DNA of 54,314 nt from Acrasis kona (GCA_026419775.2 JAOPGA020000997.1:1-54314); one strand, 5' to 3'. Shown: positions 39,788-50,405, counted from the first letter of the stretch. The notes: generated by a model from the sequence alone, not told the origin. Numbers and translations: made by a program.

Positions 39788-41585
39788 ATGTCCGAAGCCC
39801 CACCAACTGAACCTGAGGAAAGCGTTATGGATACCTCCATAGAAGAGGGCCTATGCCTATTTTCATGCACATACTGTAATAAGCTTCATCGCAAGTGTGA
39901 TCGCAGGTTACCCTCCTGCTCTGAATGCATTAAAAGAAGTAAGGATTGTGTTTACGAAAAGCCGAAAAGGATCAGGAGAAGAAAAAGCAAAGATGTCAGG
40001 GCATCGTTTGATACTCCCTTCACCAAAACTTTAAAATTTCATCACATCAATATACCCGTTTCTGATACAGGCACCCCAATAGATGTTGCAAACATTGTAC
40101 CACCAACAACATTTAACAAAACGGTAGCATCGCTACCCAAAGAGCAAATAACAATAAGTCCCGAGGCACAGATGGAAGAATGCTTTGAAAACATTTACTT
40201 TAACATTCCTTACTTTTCGGCATCCGACAGAGAAACACTTTACAAATACAGACAAATAGACATTAATACAAACTTGTCACAGTTTACAGAAAAGCAGTTA
40301 AAGCTGCTGTCCATAATCTTCGCCATCAAAGGTTAGCATTATTTAAAAAAAACATTCTAAACAACCAACAGCATTTTTCCACCACAGACTGGGACACAAT
40401 GACTTGTCAAAAAAGGCCCTGGAAATCACGCTAAAAATCGTGGGCAGCATTCACTACACGGCCACATCAAGCCTAAGCACGGCTTGTTGTTTCACATACC
40501 TAGCGCTCATTTACGGAGACATGAACGACACGGACAAACTCTACTATTATTCACACAACATTCGTGGATACCTACGTAGGTCAGAACTAACATCCGTCGA
40601 AATTGAATCGGTGGCACAAAGAAGTTTAAGAGAAGTCAAGACACAATACCTTCGAACATTATACCATCTGGGCGTCTATCACAGCTCGTGCATCAACGAC
40701 ATGTGTCGTTTGTTCAAAATACTTTTATGCCTTCATTTGCTCACCAAACAACATCGATTGATTTGTGACGTGGTCAACCAACCGACGCGCCAAGGAGAAA
40801 ATGTTTCAATGATTGGTTTCAATCCACAAGATGAAGAATTCTGTCGATTCCTTCCCCTAATCGACGTGATCCGATACGATCTGGATAATTACAAATCCAC
40901 AATGCCCCTCACCACGGACATGCTGGACATTTTGACATCTCGCACCAAACAAACGCTCGCAGAACCTACGGACGTTAGTGGTGCTGATTTGTATTCGCGC
41001 CGCATGGGATTCTACATTGTGTGTCATGGAGCAAAGCTGCAATGCTTGCGTGCCTCTGGTTTGGAAGCGTATCAAATGACAAGAGAGGTGGCGAGTTACA
41101 TTTTGGAATTGGCATCTTCGCCTTCGTTTCATTATTGTCACCGAACGGCGGTGGCCGCAGTGGCTGCGAGCGTTTCCTACTTTTTAGCATTGCTCGAATC
41201 CCAGCAGTCCTCTACGCAGGCGTCACAAATGGCCGTCATGAACAGCATCCAATCGGGTGTTACCATCATGAACAACATGTGCATCAAGTATCCTGTCATT
41301 GCGATGAATTATGGCGAAATATTGAAAGCCGCTGCGAGCGTGTTGGACCAGTATCATAAAGTACAAATTCCAAAGAGCGTGTTGGAGACAAGACTCAACG
41401 TTGCACCTTTCGAAAACATTTTGATACATGGAACGCAGGATAGTATGATTTGTAGCGATCCTAGTCCGGTTGTGCAGGGCAGCGATATAGAAACTCTGTT
41501 ACATCAATTCTTTTTGGAGAAGGATAGTAAGCAGGAGTTAAGAAGGTCCATCGGAACTCCGACACCCCATGATTTGTTTTTGTAA
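39788..41585 (+). CDS. Zn(II)2Cys6 (fungal-type) transcription factor
   Basis: Exons 39788-40331 and 40372-41585, 40-bp intron, 585 aa. Residues 27-54 are a complete binuclear zinc cluster, C-x2-C-x6-C-x6-C-x2-C-x6-C (C27, C30, C37, C44, C47, C54), followed by the basic linker KPKRIRRRKSK that would set DNA half-site spacing. The remaining 500 residues are mostly helical, as in the fungal transcription-factor middle domain, although no exact motif can be named. The class is overwhelmingly fungal, with scattered members in amoebae and other protists, so either old inheritance or transfer must be considered. Position: divergent from the decayed stretch, 169 bp before the ATG11-like gene. Confidence 0.85.
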
Positions 41586-41754
41586 TGTATATATAAATTA
41601 TTTATCAGAGAGTGCTTCTTGTTTGTGTACATGTAATAAATGCAAGAATAGTTGTTACTTTTATGCGATATGTCATGTGACTTGTTTTTGAGAGTTTTGA
41701 TTTGGAGGATTCTAGTTGATCAACTAGAATCCTTGCGAACTCCGCTGAACTTTA

Positions 41755-44166
41755 ATGATGTCCAGGCGAACAGACGAGGTTAAGGTGGCCTTAGATCATG
41801 CCAAGTCTAATATGCATGAGATGAATGAAAAGTATAACACAAGCTTTGCTGGGTATATTCAAAATAAAAAGTATGGAGCTTTTCATTCAAAAATTAATCT
41901 TCAATTAGTGAACACGAGAAGGGACTTGATGATATACATAAGATATTGAGGAAATATCTGGATCTACCGTCATTAGACTTTAACATTCCTTCAGAGACAA
42001 CGCTGGAACCCGAACTACAAATGATTAACCATAACATTGTCAACGTATCAGACATGTTACCAAAATATGAAAAAATCAAGTTATATGAGCAAGGGCTAAA
42101 GAATGAAATCACAAAATTGAACGAATTGTTCCTAAAGATTCACGAATCAACAAAGAACTTGCATTTTCCATCAGACCTGTACCAAATTGATCCAAAGTCA
42201 GTACTTTACTTTGTACTCCCTCACATCTACTAGACTCAAAAAGAAGATGGATGACACTTTTAAAAGTTTAAATGAAATTAAAAACCTTCCTGAAAGCGAT
42301 GGTCCATCTCAACAAGATACAAGTTTAATTATTGACCAATTAAACTCCACTTTGAATGAATTGAACAAATTGTGCAATCAAACCATCGACCGTATGCATC
42401 AAGCTGAAAAATCCTTCAGTGAGAAGATCATGCTAAGTTCGTCTTTGGACACTTTTAGAACAAAACGTTCAACCATCACAAAATTTGATTGTATAACACG
42501 TAAGTACATTTTTCAAACATTTTTTTAATCTTTTTACAGCCGCCTACTACATCACCTTGTTGGAAATACAACGAAGGATTCAATTCAAAAACATTTTCGA
42601 AAAGAGGATCAAGTTAATGAACGAACAATTACAACAGGAGTTCAGAGAAGAAGCCAGACAGCAAAGATTATATCTAAAGTACATACGAAGATACCTGCCT
42701 CAAGGATTTTGGCCTGAAATATTTGACTTGAGTTTTGAGTGTCCACAAGTGACCATCTCTGATTTAAGACCAATGCCACAAATAAACATTGATCATCAAG
42801 AGGTACTATTTTTAGTCCTATTGTTGTTTTACTTTTTAGATCTTAAAAAAGAAGGGTCATTTGTTTTCGAAAATCTTTGTTCAGAATGAATACGAAAGGG
42901 AACATGTGGAAGATTTGGTGAATTCTATCGACTACATCAAAGCACAAAATGAAAACTTGGACATAAGTGTTGACCAACTCAAGTCACAAATAGAAGAACT
43001 AAAGTCACGACACGAAAAAGAACTACTTTCAAAGCAGTACGTTAATTTTTCAATTCCACTTAAAATGTACTTGTAGAAGTGAGGTTAATAATCTTGAAAA
43101 GAAATTAGCCACAATGAGTCAGCAACTAAAAATGACACAGGATGAATCCACAAAACTTTCGTTACAACTTGAAGCATCAAGAATTGATTCAGAGTCAAAA
43201 TCACAAACATTAAACCAAAAGATGAACGAAATAAACCACGAAACCATTATACTAAAAACATTAAACCAACAATATAGAAAAGAATCAGAGTAAGTCATCT
43301 CACATGGTGTCACACACTAATTTTTACATTAGAGAAAAAACAACAAACCTTCAACAAGAACTAAAAAAGACAAACGCATTATTGGACTCATCCAAACAGT
43401 ACAACGAAAATCTTAAACAACAATTATCAAAACAACTTCAAGAACATTCCAATCTCACAATGGAGCGATCCAAACTTGAATCAACCAACAGAGACCTATC
43501 AAACCAAATCAACATTTTAACATTAAACGTTCGTCATTCATTTCACACACATTAACATTAGTAGAATACATCATTAAAAGAAGACAGTGAAACATTAAAC
43601 AGAAACAATCTAGATTTACAAACACGGGTGGACGAATTACAATGCGAACTATTGAGCACATCAACAAACTTGACAAAATTAGATCAAAGCCTTCAAAAAC
43701 AAGTACAAACTTTAAAAGACCATGAAGTCCTCCAAAACAAAAGAGTAATCAAAAATCATTAATTTTCATTTTTACATTCCTAGATCAAAAAGATGGAACT
43801 CATTTCAAAAGAAAAGGAAAAACATTTTAACGATCAGGTTTGATTTTTGATTGATTCTTTTTTTTACATTTTTTTTAGGTCAAGAGCCTAGAAGTACAGT
43901 TGGAAGAAGTAAATTCAATTTGCAACGCAAAACAAGGAGAACTCGATAGTATATTGTTGAGCGCTAGGCTTAGTGAAGAAAATCATCAAAAACTCAATGA
44001 CGTGTTGGCTGACTTCTTTAAGGGTTTGATCTTTTGTGCAGATGTTGTCGATGCCAGAAGAGCGTCCTCTAATTTACAAAACATTGTTGACACGCAAGAC
44101 TATATTCATTTAAATGACGAGACTTTTAGTGAGTTCCTTCAGTACATTGCTAGAAATATAAAATGA
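41755..44166 (+). CDS. Coiled-coil protein with ATG11/FIP200-like signature, ten exons
   Basis: Exons 41755-41870, 41909-42200, 42244-42499, 42540-42802, 42840-43037, 43078-43289, 43333-43528, 43565-43744, 43784-43837 and 43879-44166; introns 36-43 bp; 684 aa in frame. The N-terminal part resembles an Atg17-like helical bundle. At about residues 222-295 is TPAYYITLLEIQRRIQF... with a later RQQRLYLKYIRRYLPQGF and a following Pro: the pattern A-Y-x3-L-x-E-x2-R-R-x2-F...RR..F....LP of ATG11/FIP200 scaffolds. About 250 residues of Gln/Lys/Glu coiled coil follow, then a short C-terminal helical region. ATG11/FIP200 proteins tie cargo receptors to the ATG1/ULK kinase. The C-terminal claw domain is not evident, so a kinetochore or centrosomal coiled-coil protein is the alternative. 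Confidence 0.6.
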
Positions 44167-44180
44167 TTAAAAAAAGATTT

Positions 44181-45827
44181 TTATTTTTGTAATTTTGTTG
44201 TTGCGTACTCAATCAAGTCTGATATTTGCTTGTCTTGTGGTTGCATTTTGGCGGCAGAATGTAAATCATTTAGTGCATGATTGATGCGATCGCTTCTTAG
44301 AAATATTTTTGATCTTTCGACGAGGGCCTCTGAATCGTTTGGATCTAACATCAAGACTCTGTCAAAGTCAAGCAGTGCATCGTCTAATCTATTTAAATGT
44401 TTAGAATATAAAATACCTCTGTTAAAGAATGATTCAAGCATGTTGGCGTCGAGGCTGATGGCTGACGAAAAGTCCTTGACAGCTTCCTCATGTCTATTTA
44501 AACTCGTAAGGATGACACCACGCTCAAAGAAAACACCAGAGTTGACCAAATTATTTTTCAAGTTGATGTAGCCATTGTAAAGGTTCAATACTTTTTCATT
44601 GTCAACATTGACCGAATCACGATTGACCAAAGCACGAGCAAATTCAAGTTCAGCATTAATTAGTTGGTCCGGCTTTTTAGATTGTAAAATCTTTTCAAAC
44701 TCAACAACTGCTTGGTCGTTCTTGTCTTGAGACTTTAAACAGATTCCTAAATTATATTTTGCAGTTAGATCATTTGGATCGTTTTCTACAATTCTTCGGA
44801 AGCACTGCTCCGCTTCACTGAATTGTCTTTTTTCGTGAAGAATATTACCTAGGTTGATGTTTGCGAACACGTGTGAGGGATCTGCAATAATGGCCTTTTT
44901 ATAATAATCAATTGCATCAGTGATGTTGTGAGATTTTTTGTAGTGCTCGGCCAAATAAAAATAAGCCTCGGCATTTTTGTCATTGTACTTGATGGATTCT
45001 TGTAAGTCGGATACACATTTTTCTGTTTGATCTAAATCTCCATATGCTCGTCCGCGATTCGCGTGTAGTTGAGAGTACGTCTTTGGGTCATTAGAGTTTG
45101 GTTTGTGTTCGTCCTCCAACTTCATTCTATCCAAGGCGTAGTCATAATCCTTTATAGCAGCTTCGTTGTCTTTGATTTTGAAGTAAAGGTTCGCTCTTTG
45201 TATGATGTACTGACTAATCCGAACGTTGGTATTCTTGTTGGGAATGTATGGGGCGATCTTAATTGCCTCGCTGTAATCCTTGAAGGCAAGTTCGTAATTT
45301 TCAAGATGTTTCTGTGTTTGACCTCTGGCAAAAAGTGACTTTACGTGAATCTCTCTTAACATTCCACTTTCTGCTGTGATCTGCACTACTTGGTTAAAGT
45401 TGTCAAGTGACTTCGAGAATTCTGTTGCTTGGGCGTATTTTTGTGCGTTGTTAAACAAGGTCAACGATTGTTGTGCTCGTTCCTTGAGTATAGACCCGCT
45501 TGTGTCAGCATCATTATCATTTAGCACAACTCTCTTGTTTTTGTTTTCAGTTGACAAGGTTTCAGATAAAGTCGTATAAATATCGGGACTTGCTGCTCCA
45601 CTTTCTTTTGATATGTTCATCGTTATCCTTTTTCTATCTAGTTGAGGAGGAGGCGAAAGGGGCTTAGGAGGTGGCGCGCCATGAACACTATTCCTTCTTA
45701 CATTTGTTGGGTGAAGGTGTTTAAGTGCTTCTTGCTCTAGTCCCCCCTTACCAAATGCTTTCGGGTCCACTCCTACTTGTTTAGATAATGATTGATCCTC
45801 TACACTTTTCAGGTTAGGTGCTGACAT
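44181..45827 (-). CDS. Tetratricopeptide-repeat protein
   Basis: 548 aa, single exon. After a disordered N-terminus with a proline cluster (APPPKPLSPPPQ) come at least ten TPR units from about residue 115 onward, for example SLFARGQTQKHLENYELAFKDYSEAIKI, AYFYLAEHYKKSHNITDAIDYYKKAI, NINLGNILHEKRQFSEAEQCFRRI and FFNRGILYSKHLNRLDDALLDFDRVL (each shown only in part by its small/large residue pattern). TPR arrays are protein-binding scaffolds; no catalytic domain is attached, so the partner cannot be named (OGT-like, chaperone and ciliary TPR proteins share this look). Stops of this gene and the ATG11-like gene are 14 bp apart. Confidence 0.85.
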   Translation of the reverse strand: MSAPNLKSVEDQSLSKQVGVDPKAFGKGGLEQEALKHLHPTNVRRNSVHGAPPPKPLSPPPQLDRKRITMNISKESGAASPDIYTTLSETLSTENKNKRVVLNDNDADTSGSILKERAQQSLTLFNNAQKYAQATEFSKSLDNFNQVVQITAESGMLREIHVKSLFARGQTQKHLENYELAFKDYSEAIKIAPYIPNKNTNVRISQYIIQRANLYFKIKDNEAAIKDYDYALDRMKLEDEHKPNSNDPKTYSQLHANRGRAYGDLDQTEKCVSDLQESIKYNDKNAEAYFYLAEHYKKSHNITDAIDYYKKAIIADPSHVFANINLGNILHEKRQFSEAEQCFRRIVENDPNDLTAKYNLGICLKSQDKNDQAVVEFEKILQSKKPDQLINAELEFARALVNRDSVNVDNEKVLNLYNGYINLKNNLVNSGVFFERGVILTSLNRHEEAVKDFSSAISLDANMLESFFNRGILYSKHLNRLDDALLDFDRVLMLDPNDSEALVERSKIFLRSDRINHALNDLHSAAKMQPQDKQISDLIEYATTKLQK

Positions 45828-46129
45828 TGTTGAAACCTTTTTGTGTCAAATCCTTTTGGATTTTACTGAAAAGTGAGTGACATGAGGCGTTGTAAGGATA
45901 AAGCTTATACCAAAAGAAATGAGATGATACGAAGGAAGCATTACTCCACTATATCTGTATACAGTACTATCCTCACCTAGTAGAATCATGTAGAAGCAGC
46001 CGCAATAATCACAATCGACTAATTAAGTAGCTATGGCTTAAAAATCTTCATAAATTTTTTTATAGAAAAGATCCCTATCTAAACTTATTATAAATTTTAT
46101 TACATATTGTGTTAACATGAAATTTAAGT
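45828..46129. other. Intergenic, nothing recognised
   Basis: 302 bp AT-rich spacer between the TPR gene start and tRNA-Ser. Confidence 0.4.
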
Positions 46130-46210
46130 GCATCGATGGCCGAGTGGTTAAGGCGACAGACTTGAAATCTGTTGTGGAAACACGCACAGGTTAGAACCCT
46201 ACTCGATGCG
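46130..46210 (+). tRNA. tRNA-Ser(UGA), with an irregular T arm
   Basis: 81 nt. Perfect 7-bp acceptor stem (GCATCGA/TCGATGC), D arm with a 3-bp stem and AGTGG loop (good A box), anticodon stem ACAGA/TCTGT with loop CTTGAAA (anticodon TGA at 46163-46165), and a long class II variable arm (TGTGGAAACACG), so serine is clear. The T arm is odd: stem ACAGG/CCTAC has two mismatches and the loop TTAGAAC lacks the invariant C56 of the B box. A run of six T follows as terminator. No intron. Confidence 0.75.
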
Positions 46211-46500
46211 AGTTTTTTGTTAACAGACAATCATCTTTTCTAAATTAGCCATCCTGTACTTCGAGGCGAGTTCTGCGTTTGAAACTTTTCCAAATTTGTT
46301 GTAAAAAGATGTAGCAAACTGATAGCCATTGCAACACAAACAACGAGTTTAAAAACAAACACTCGATATATTATAGCAAATTCCATATGATGTTTTTGTA
46401 TTCCGATCCCATTCATTTGTTAGGAACTTTTTGTTACTTATCAGAGATCAATCCGCCTTGAAAAAATTCTGTTGTAAAAATAACAAAACCTTCTTAAACA

Positions 46501-46903
46501 ATGTCGGACGTTAAGAGACAATTAAAGCTCAAGTCAGCCGCAGCTAAAAGATTGTTGAAGGAATTCCAATCATACCAACAAGAGGAAACTAGAGAGAAAC
46601 AACGTCTAGAGAAATTGATTAGCGAAAAAGCAGACGAGACTTCCATAAAGCAGCAAAAGAATGTAATTAGCGAGACAAGTCAAATGATACCCTATTGCAA
46701 GAAGAAGCTTGAACAAGCTGTTGAGGACTTGAACAACACTGTAATTAAAATTAACTCCAACTACTTACATTTTTAAGAAGGACAAATGCACCGAAGCCGA
46801 AAGTGATCTAGAGGAGCTAAATGAAGCAAATGATGTTTTGTTGTTAATTGAAGATGCTAATGTGTTTGTGAAGAAGAACGTTGGTTCTGCAGATGATGTA
46901 TAA
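46501..46903 (+). CDS. TBCA: Tubulin-binding cofactor A
   Basis: Exons 46501-46740 and 46778-46903, 37-bp intron, 121 aa. The sequence follows TBCA closely: RQLKLKSAAAKRLLKEFQSY, then ISETSQMIPYCKKKLEQAVEDL and, in exon 2, EAESDLEELNEANDVLL. TBCA is a small three-helix chaperone that holds beta-tubulin during folding and dimer assembly in the cytosol. Length matches the family (about 105-120). Its stop is 16 bp from that of the converging eIF3j gene. Confidence 0.92.
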
Positions 46904-46919
46904 ACTTTATTTTGTTCAA

Positions 46920-47786
46920 TTACATGAATCCATCGTCGTCGTCATAAGCCGTTCCTCCGGTACCTGCTGTTACAGCTCCAAAATCATATGGGTCTTCAAC
47001 TTTCGCTGTTGTTCTTACAGTGTTCTTCTTGCTTGGTGCTGGCTTGTTTCTTGCGTTCTTCTCGTCCTCTTCCTTCTTTTTGATTAAGGATGTCAAATGT
47101 GTGGAGATGGCTCTTTGGTCAACCAACTTCATGTCTTTTGTTAATCCTTCAACGACACGTTTGACAAAGTTTAAGTAACGTTTGGACTCTACATACTCAA
47201 CGCTCTTGTCGGTGAAAATGTCTGCTAGCTCGTTAAACTCCTTGTCTGTCTTTGGGTTTAGTGAATGAATGTCTTTTGTACCCTTGTCGGTCTTGGTTTT
47301 GGTTGGCTTGTTGGAGATGTCGAGATCTCCTAAAAGATCCTTGGCATTTTCAAAGTCGGCCTGTTGCCTTAACCTCTCCTCCTCTTCTTTAGTTAGTGGT
47401 ACGCCCTTCTCTGTTTCTGCGGCTTTAGCGTGTTGAGGTTGTTGTGCTTTTGCTTTGTTTTCTTTGCGGGACCTTTGGAGTTCTTCATTCTTTTTTCTTT
47501 GTTCCTCGACTTTTTTAGCTTGTTCAGCCTTCTTTTTCTGCACAATGTAAGTCATAGAAAGAATTTAAATTATCTTACCTTTTCATCTTCTACAGCCTTT
47601 TCTTCTCTCTCCGCAGCGGTTTCCCAGTCCTCTTCTTCATCGTCGTCGTTGGATGCTGTGTTGTTTGTTGATTTAATGTTTGTAGTTTGTTGGTCGGGCT
47701 TTACGACGACCTCATCTTCTTCTTCGTCCTACCATTTATTTAGCATCAGTGTTCCTTGTGCTTACCCAGTCGAAACCTGAACTCAT
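46920..47786 (-). CDS. EIF3J: Translation initiation factor eIF3 subunit j (HCR1)
   Basis: Exons 47766-47786, 47579-47728 and 46920-47537; introns of 37 and 41 bp; 262 aa. The first exon encodes only MSSGFDW. Then an acidic region with DDDDEEEDWE, a Lys/Glu-rich helix, and the eIF3j core: DIHSLNPKTDKEFNELADIF, KRYLNFVKRVVEGLTKDM, LTSLIKKKEEDEKN, ending with the typical acidic-aromatic tail (YDDDDGFM). eIF3j sits in the decoding centre of the 40S subunit and modulates mRNA entry and recycling. It is divergent from PDCD5, with 38 bp between the ATGs. Confidence 0.92.
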
Positions 47787-47824
47787 TGTGTGAACTTTTT
47801 TTCTTTTTTATTTATTTTTAAAAC
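47787..47824. promoter_or_regulatory. 38-bp bidirectional promoter between eIF3j and PDCD5
   Basis: The whole interval between two divergent start codons is 38 bp, T-rich with the runs CTTTTTTTCTTTTTT and TTTATTTTTAAAA. Both 5' leaders and any core promoter must fit here or overlap the coding regions. Confidence 0.6.
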
Positions 47825-48344
47825 ATGAACGAAGAAGACATTAAGAAGCTCGCTGCTGCTCAACAGCAACAAGGTGGAGGAGAGGCTGACGCGGCAGCAC
47901 AAGCCAAACAACAGCAACAGCAAGTAGAGGAGGCGCAAGTAAGATTCAATTGTTTTTGTCACTAAGTTTTTAGGCTAGAAAAAATCAAATTTTGAGTCAA
48001 ATTCTAGAAGCTGATGCCTATTCTAGACGTAATTCACATTTAAATACGATCGATGTATAATTATTTGTAGTGCAGAGGATATCTTTGGTCAGACCAGACA
48101 GATGTGCACAAGTAGAAGCATCTTTGATCAAAATGGCCACAAACAGACAGTTATCTGGCAAGGTTTCCGAAAAGCAACTAATTGGGATGTTAGAGCAATA
48201 CAGCGAACAAACAAAACCAAAAACAAAGATTACCGTAAGTCAAGACCCACTCCACGCTTGAGTTTTATACTTTAAAAGATCCAAAGAAAGAACAACCTAT
48301 GGGACGAAGACGATGATTTTAATGATGACACAGACAGTGATTAA
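47825..48344 (+). CDS. PDCD5: PDCD5 family protein
   Basis: Exons 47825-47938, 47974-48028, 48071-48234 and 48279-48344; introns of 35, 42 and 44 bp; 132 aa. Core blocks of PDCD5: ARKNQILSQILEADAYSR, LVRPDRCAQVEASLIKMA, QLSGKVSEKQLIGMLEQYS and the acidic end (WDEDDDFNDDTDSD). The N-terminus is Gln-rich. PDCD5 is a conserved DNA-binding/chaperonin-associated three-helix protein, in animals linked to apoptosis and TIP60 and in other eukaryotes and archaea of uncertain role. Exon boundaries are well fixed by phase and homology. Four exons in 520 bp is unusual density for this window. Confidence 0.92.
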
Positions 48345-48404
48345 AAAATGTTTTTTATAAAAAGGTCAAGTGCAATTATGTATACAATGAAAGTCAAATA
48401 CTTG

Positions 48405-49431
48405 TTATAATTTATCCCAATCACCAGCTGTTTGTAAATGCGACGAATTACTATCTTGTTTTGATTCTTCCTTCTTTGGTGGTCCCGTGACCATACTTCT
48501 GCGATCATCTCTTTCTCCTCTGCGATCGTCGCCTCTAGCATCCAAGGGACTAGGAGAAGCTCTCCTCCTCCTTCTCATGTCATCTCCACCACCACGTCTA
48601 TCATCTCTCCTGCTGTCCTCTCTCCTATCCCTACCATAATCATCATAAGGCATGGGTTGACGTGGTGGGTAAGGATAGTCTCCATAGTAACCGTCGCCTC
48701 TCCTGGGAGGAGATGGTCTCTTGCCCTGAGGTGCGTCGTACCTATAGTAATCTCTTGGATCGTAGGCGGGTGGCGCATATCTGGGATCGTAGCCGTAGGG
48801 AGGCACTGGTTGTGGTGGGTACGAATAGTAAGGATCTGATCTCGCATAGGGGTCGGCTGGCATTGACCCGTACTGATAGGGATAGGGAACGGGCGGGAAA
48901 CCGTGTCCGTGATGACTCCTGGATGGAGGTCCTGGATAGGCGGGCGCACCTGGGGAAGGACTCCTTCCTCCCGGGTAGGGACGGAACCGGCTGCTCTTTG
49001 TGTTGTCTTTTGCAAAATCAACTTGTACTTGTTTGCCATCTATGGATTGATAAGTGACTGATGAAAAAAGAAGGCATTACCTATTGATACGCCTTGGCTG
49101 ACAGCTTTTTTGGCATCATCTGCATTTTCATAAGTAACAAAGCCATACCCGCGGTGAGCTCTCTGGTGCATGGAGTCGGGTGGTAGCCTGATGCTTGAAA
49201 CTTTACCGAAGCGCGACATGGCTTCTTCGAGTCGTTGTTCGGTTACGCCATCGGGGAGACGAGCTATATATTCGCAGAAAACGGCAATATAAACGGAAAT
49301 AAATTTGAAATATTCGATGTGGTGATAAGCGATGTTGTTGCGATTCGAGCGTCGAATTACGTACAGATATGAAGATTTCGTGGGTCTTTCGGTTCTCTCG
49401 GCTCTCTGGTATCTCGGTACGATCTGGACAT
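48405..49431 (-). CDS. RRM protein with Pro/Tyr and Arg/Asp-rich tail (SR-like)
   Basis: Exons 49365-49431, 49081-49263 and 48405-49039, with introns of 101 and 41 bp; 294 aa. A short basic N-terminus (MSRSYRDTREPREPKDPRN) leads into one RRM: LHISRLPDGVTEQRLEEAMS, RFGKVSSIRL, RGYGFVTYENADDAKKAV and KQVQVDFAKD. After it a Pro/Tyr/Gly-rich region (YYSYPPQPVPPYGYDP) and an Arg/Asp-rich block (RREDSRRDDRRGGGDD, RRRRRASPSP) resemble the low-complexity tails of SR and hnRNP proteins. Expected role: pre-mRNA splicing or mRNA packaging in the nucleus. The first intron is about 2.5 times longer than the rest in the window. Confidence 0.85.
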
Positions 49432-49922
49432 TCTTCGGTACTCTTCTTCGATCGTTTTATGCAGTTTACCAGAATTACTCCTGGCCAACTATTTTTTAAC
49501 CTTCAATCTCATTACAAACTCATACACCAATAATGCCCAAAAAGACATGTTCTGTTCCGCACAGATTTCAGAAGTTCAGACTTGATATCCCTTAGTTCAT
49601 CACATCAATGTGAAAGCATTTTTTTCGCAAGAGCCTAACCGGCGTTGAATCAACAAACAACCGAACATCAACAATTTTATTTGGGTCGTTTCTAGCTTGA
49701 GCTATTATAATGACATGGCTACGAATTTTAGATTCAACATGGAACTACAATATCTTTGAATTCTTTTATAAGGATCCGACAGAGGCATTAGTCACATCTG
49801 AAAATTGGACAGGTTGATCATTTCTCTGCACATAAATCAAAAATAGGATATATATAGCAACTATAGTTTGTTTTCAGCACCAAACAAAGATATTGTTGAA
49901 AACTAGTTCTAATGATAAAATA
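49432..49922. other. Intergenic, nothing recognised
   Basis: About 490 bp upstream of the RRM gene. A 20-codon plus frame (MPKKTCSVPH...) is too short to support. tRNA-Val follows on the minus strand. Confidence 0.4.
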
Positions 49923-50020
49923 TGTTCGAACTGGGGATTGAACCCAGGACCCTAAGTGAACTTACTGATATGTAAGACTTATGATCTTTGTAGAATAAAG
50001 AACCACTGATCTATCCGAAC
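49923..50020 (-). tRNA. tRNA-Val(UAC) with anticodon intron and enlarged D loop
   Basis: 98 nt. Acceptor stem GTTCGGA/TTCGAAC (one G-U), T arm CTGGG-TTCAATC-CCCAG perfect (good B box), variable loop GGGTC, anticodon stem TAAGT/ACTTA. The anticodon loop region is 19 nt (CTTACATATCAGTAAGTTC), read as anticodon TAC plus a 12-nt intron after position 37 whose GTAAG pairs with CTTAC, the usual anticodon-intron helix. The D stem GATC/GATC encloses 21 nt instead of about 8; a TCTTT/AAAGA hairpin can form there. Without the D-loop excess the molecule is ordinary. An alternative folding would place TCT as an anticodon in that hairpin, but then the rest does not fit. Confidence 0.65.
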
Positions 50021-50381
50021 GTCAGAAAATAGAAAATGGTGGACATACATATATAATTATACAGAGTTTCAAGGCTTTTAGTTTAAAGTATTCATGAGAA
50101 CCCTGTTGTGGTGAGTTTTCTTTCACAACAAAGAAATTGCGAACTGGCTGTCGTAAATAGGGTTAGTATTGGACCTGTTGTGGGTACTGTTGGGTAGTTC
50201 ATACCATATCTGGAACTTTGTCTAATCTCAAGTTCCACATCGCCCATGATCTACGTTACGTTCTTTTCTTCGAGTGGCTTTATTTATATTCAAGCTCGGT
50301 TAGATCAGATGCATAGCTTTTCTTTAACGAACACTTTGACGTCAAACTTCCATCCTCTCACAGTATTCAAGAGAAGAATTC
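50021..50381. other. Intergenic, promoter region of the DUF268 gene
   Basis: 361 bp with a 63-codon frame (50246-50437) that runs into the next gene in another frame; composition not convincing. Confidence 0.35.
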
Positions 50382-50405
50382 TTGAATTGCTTTGTAAAGT
50401 TGATA

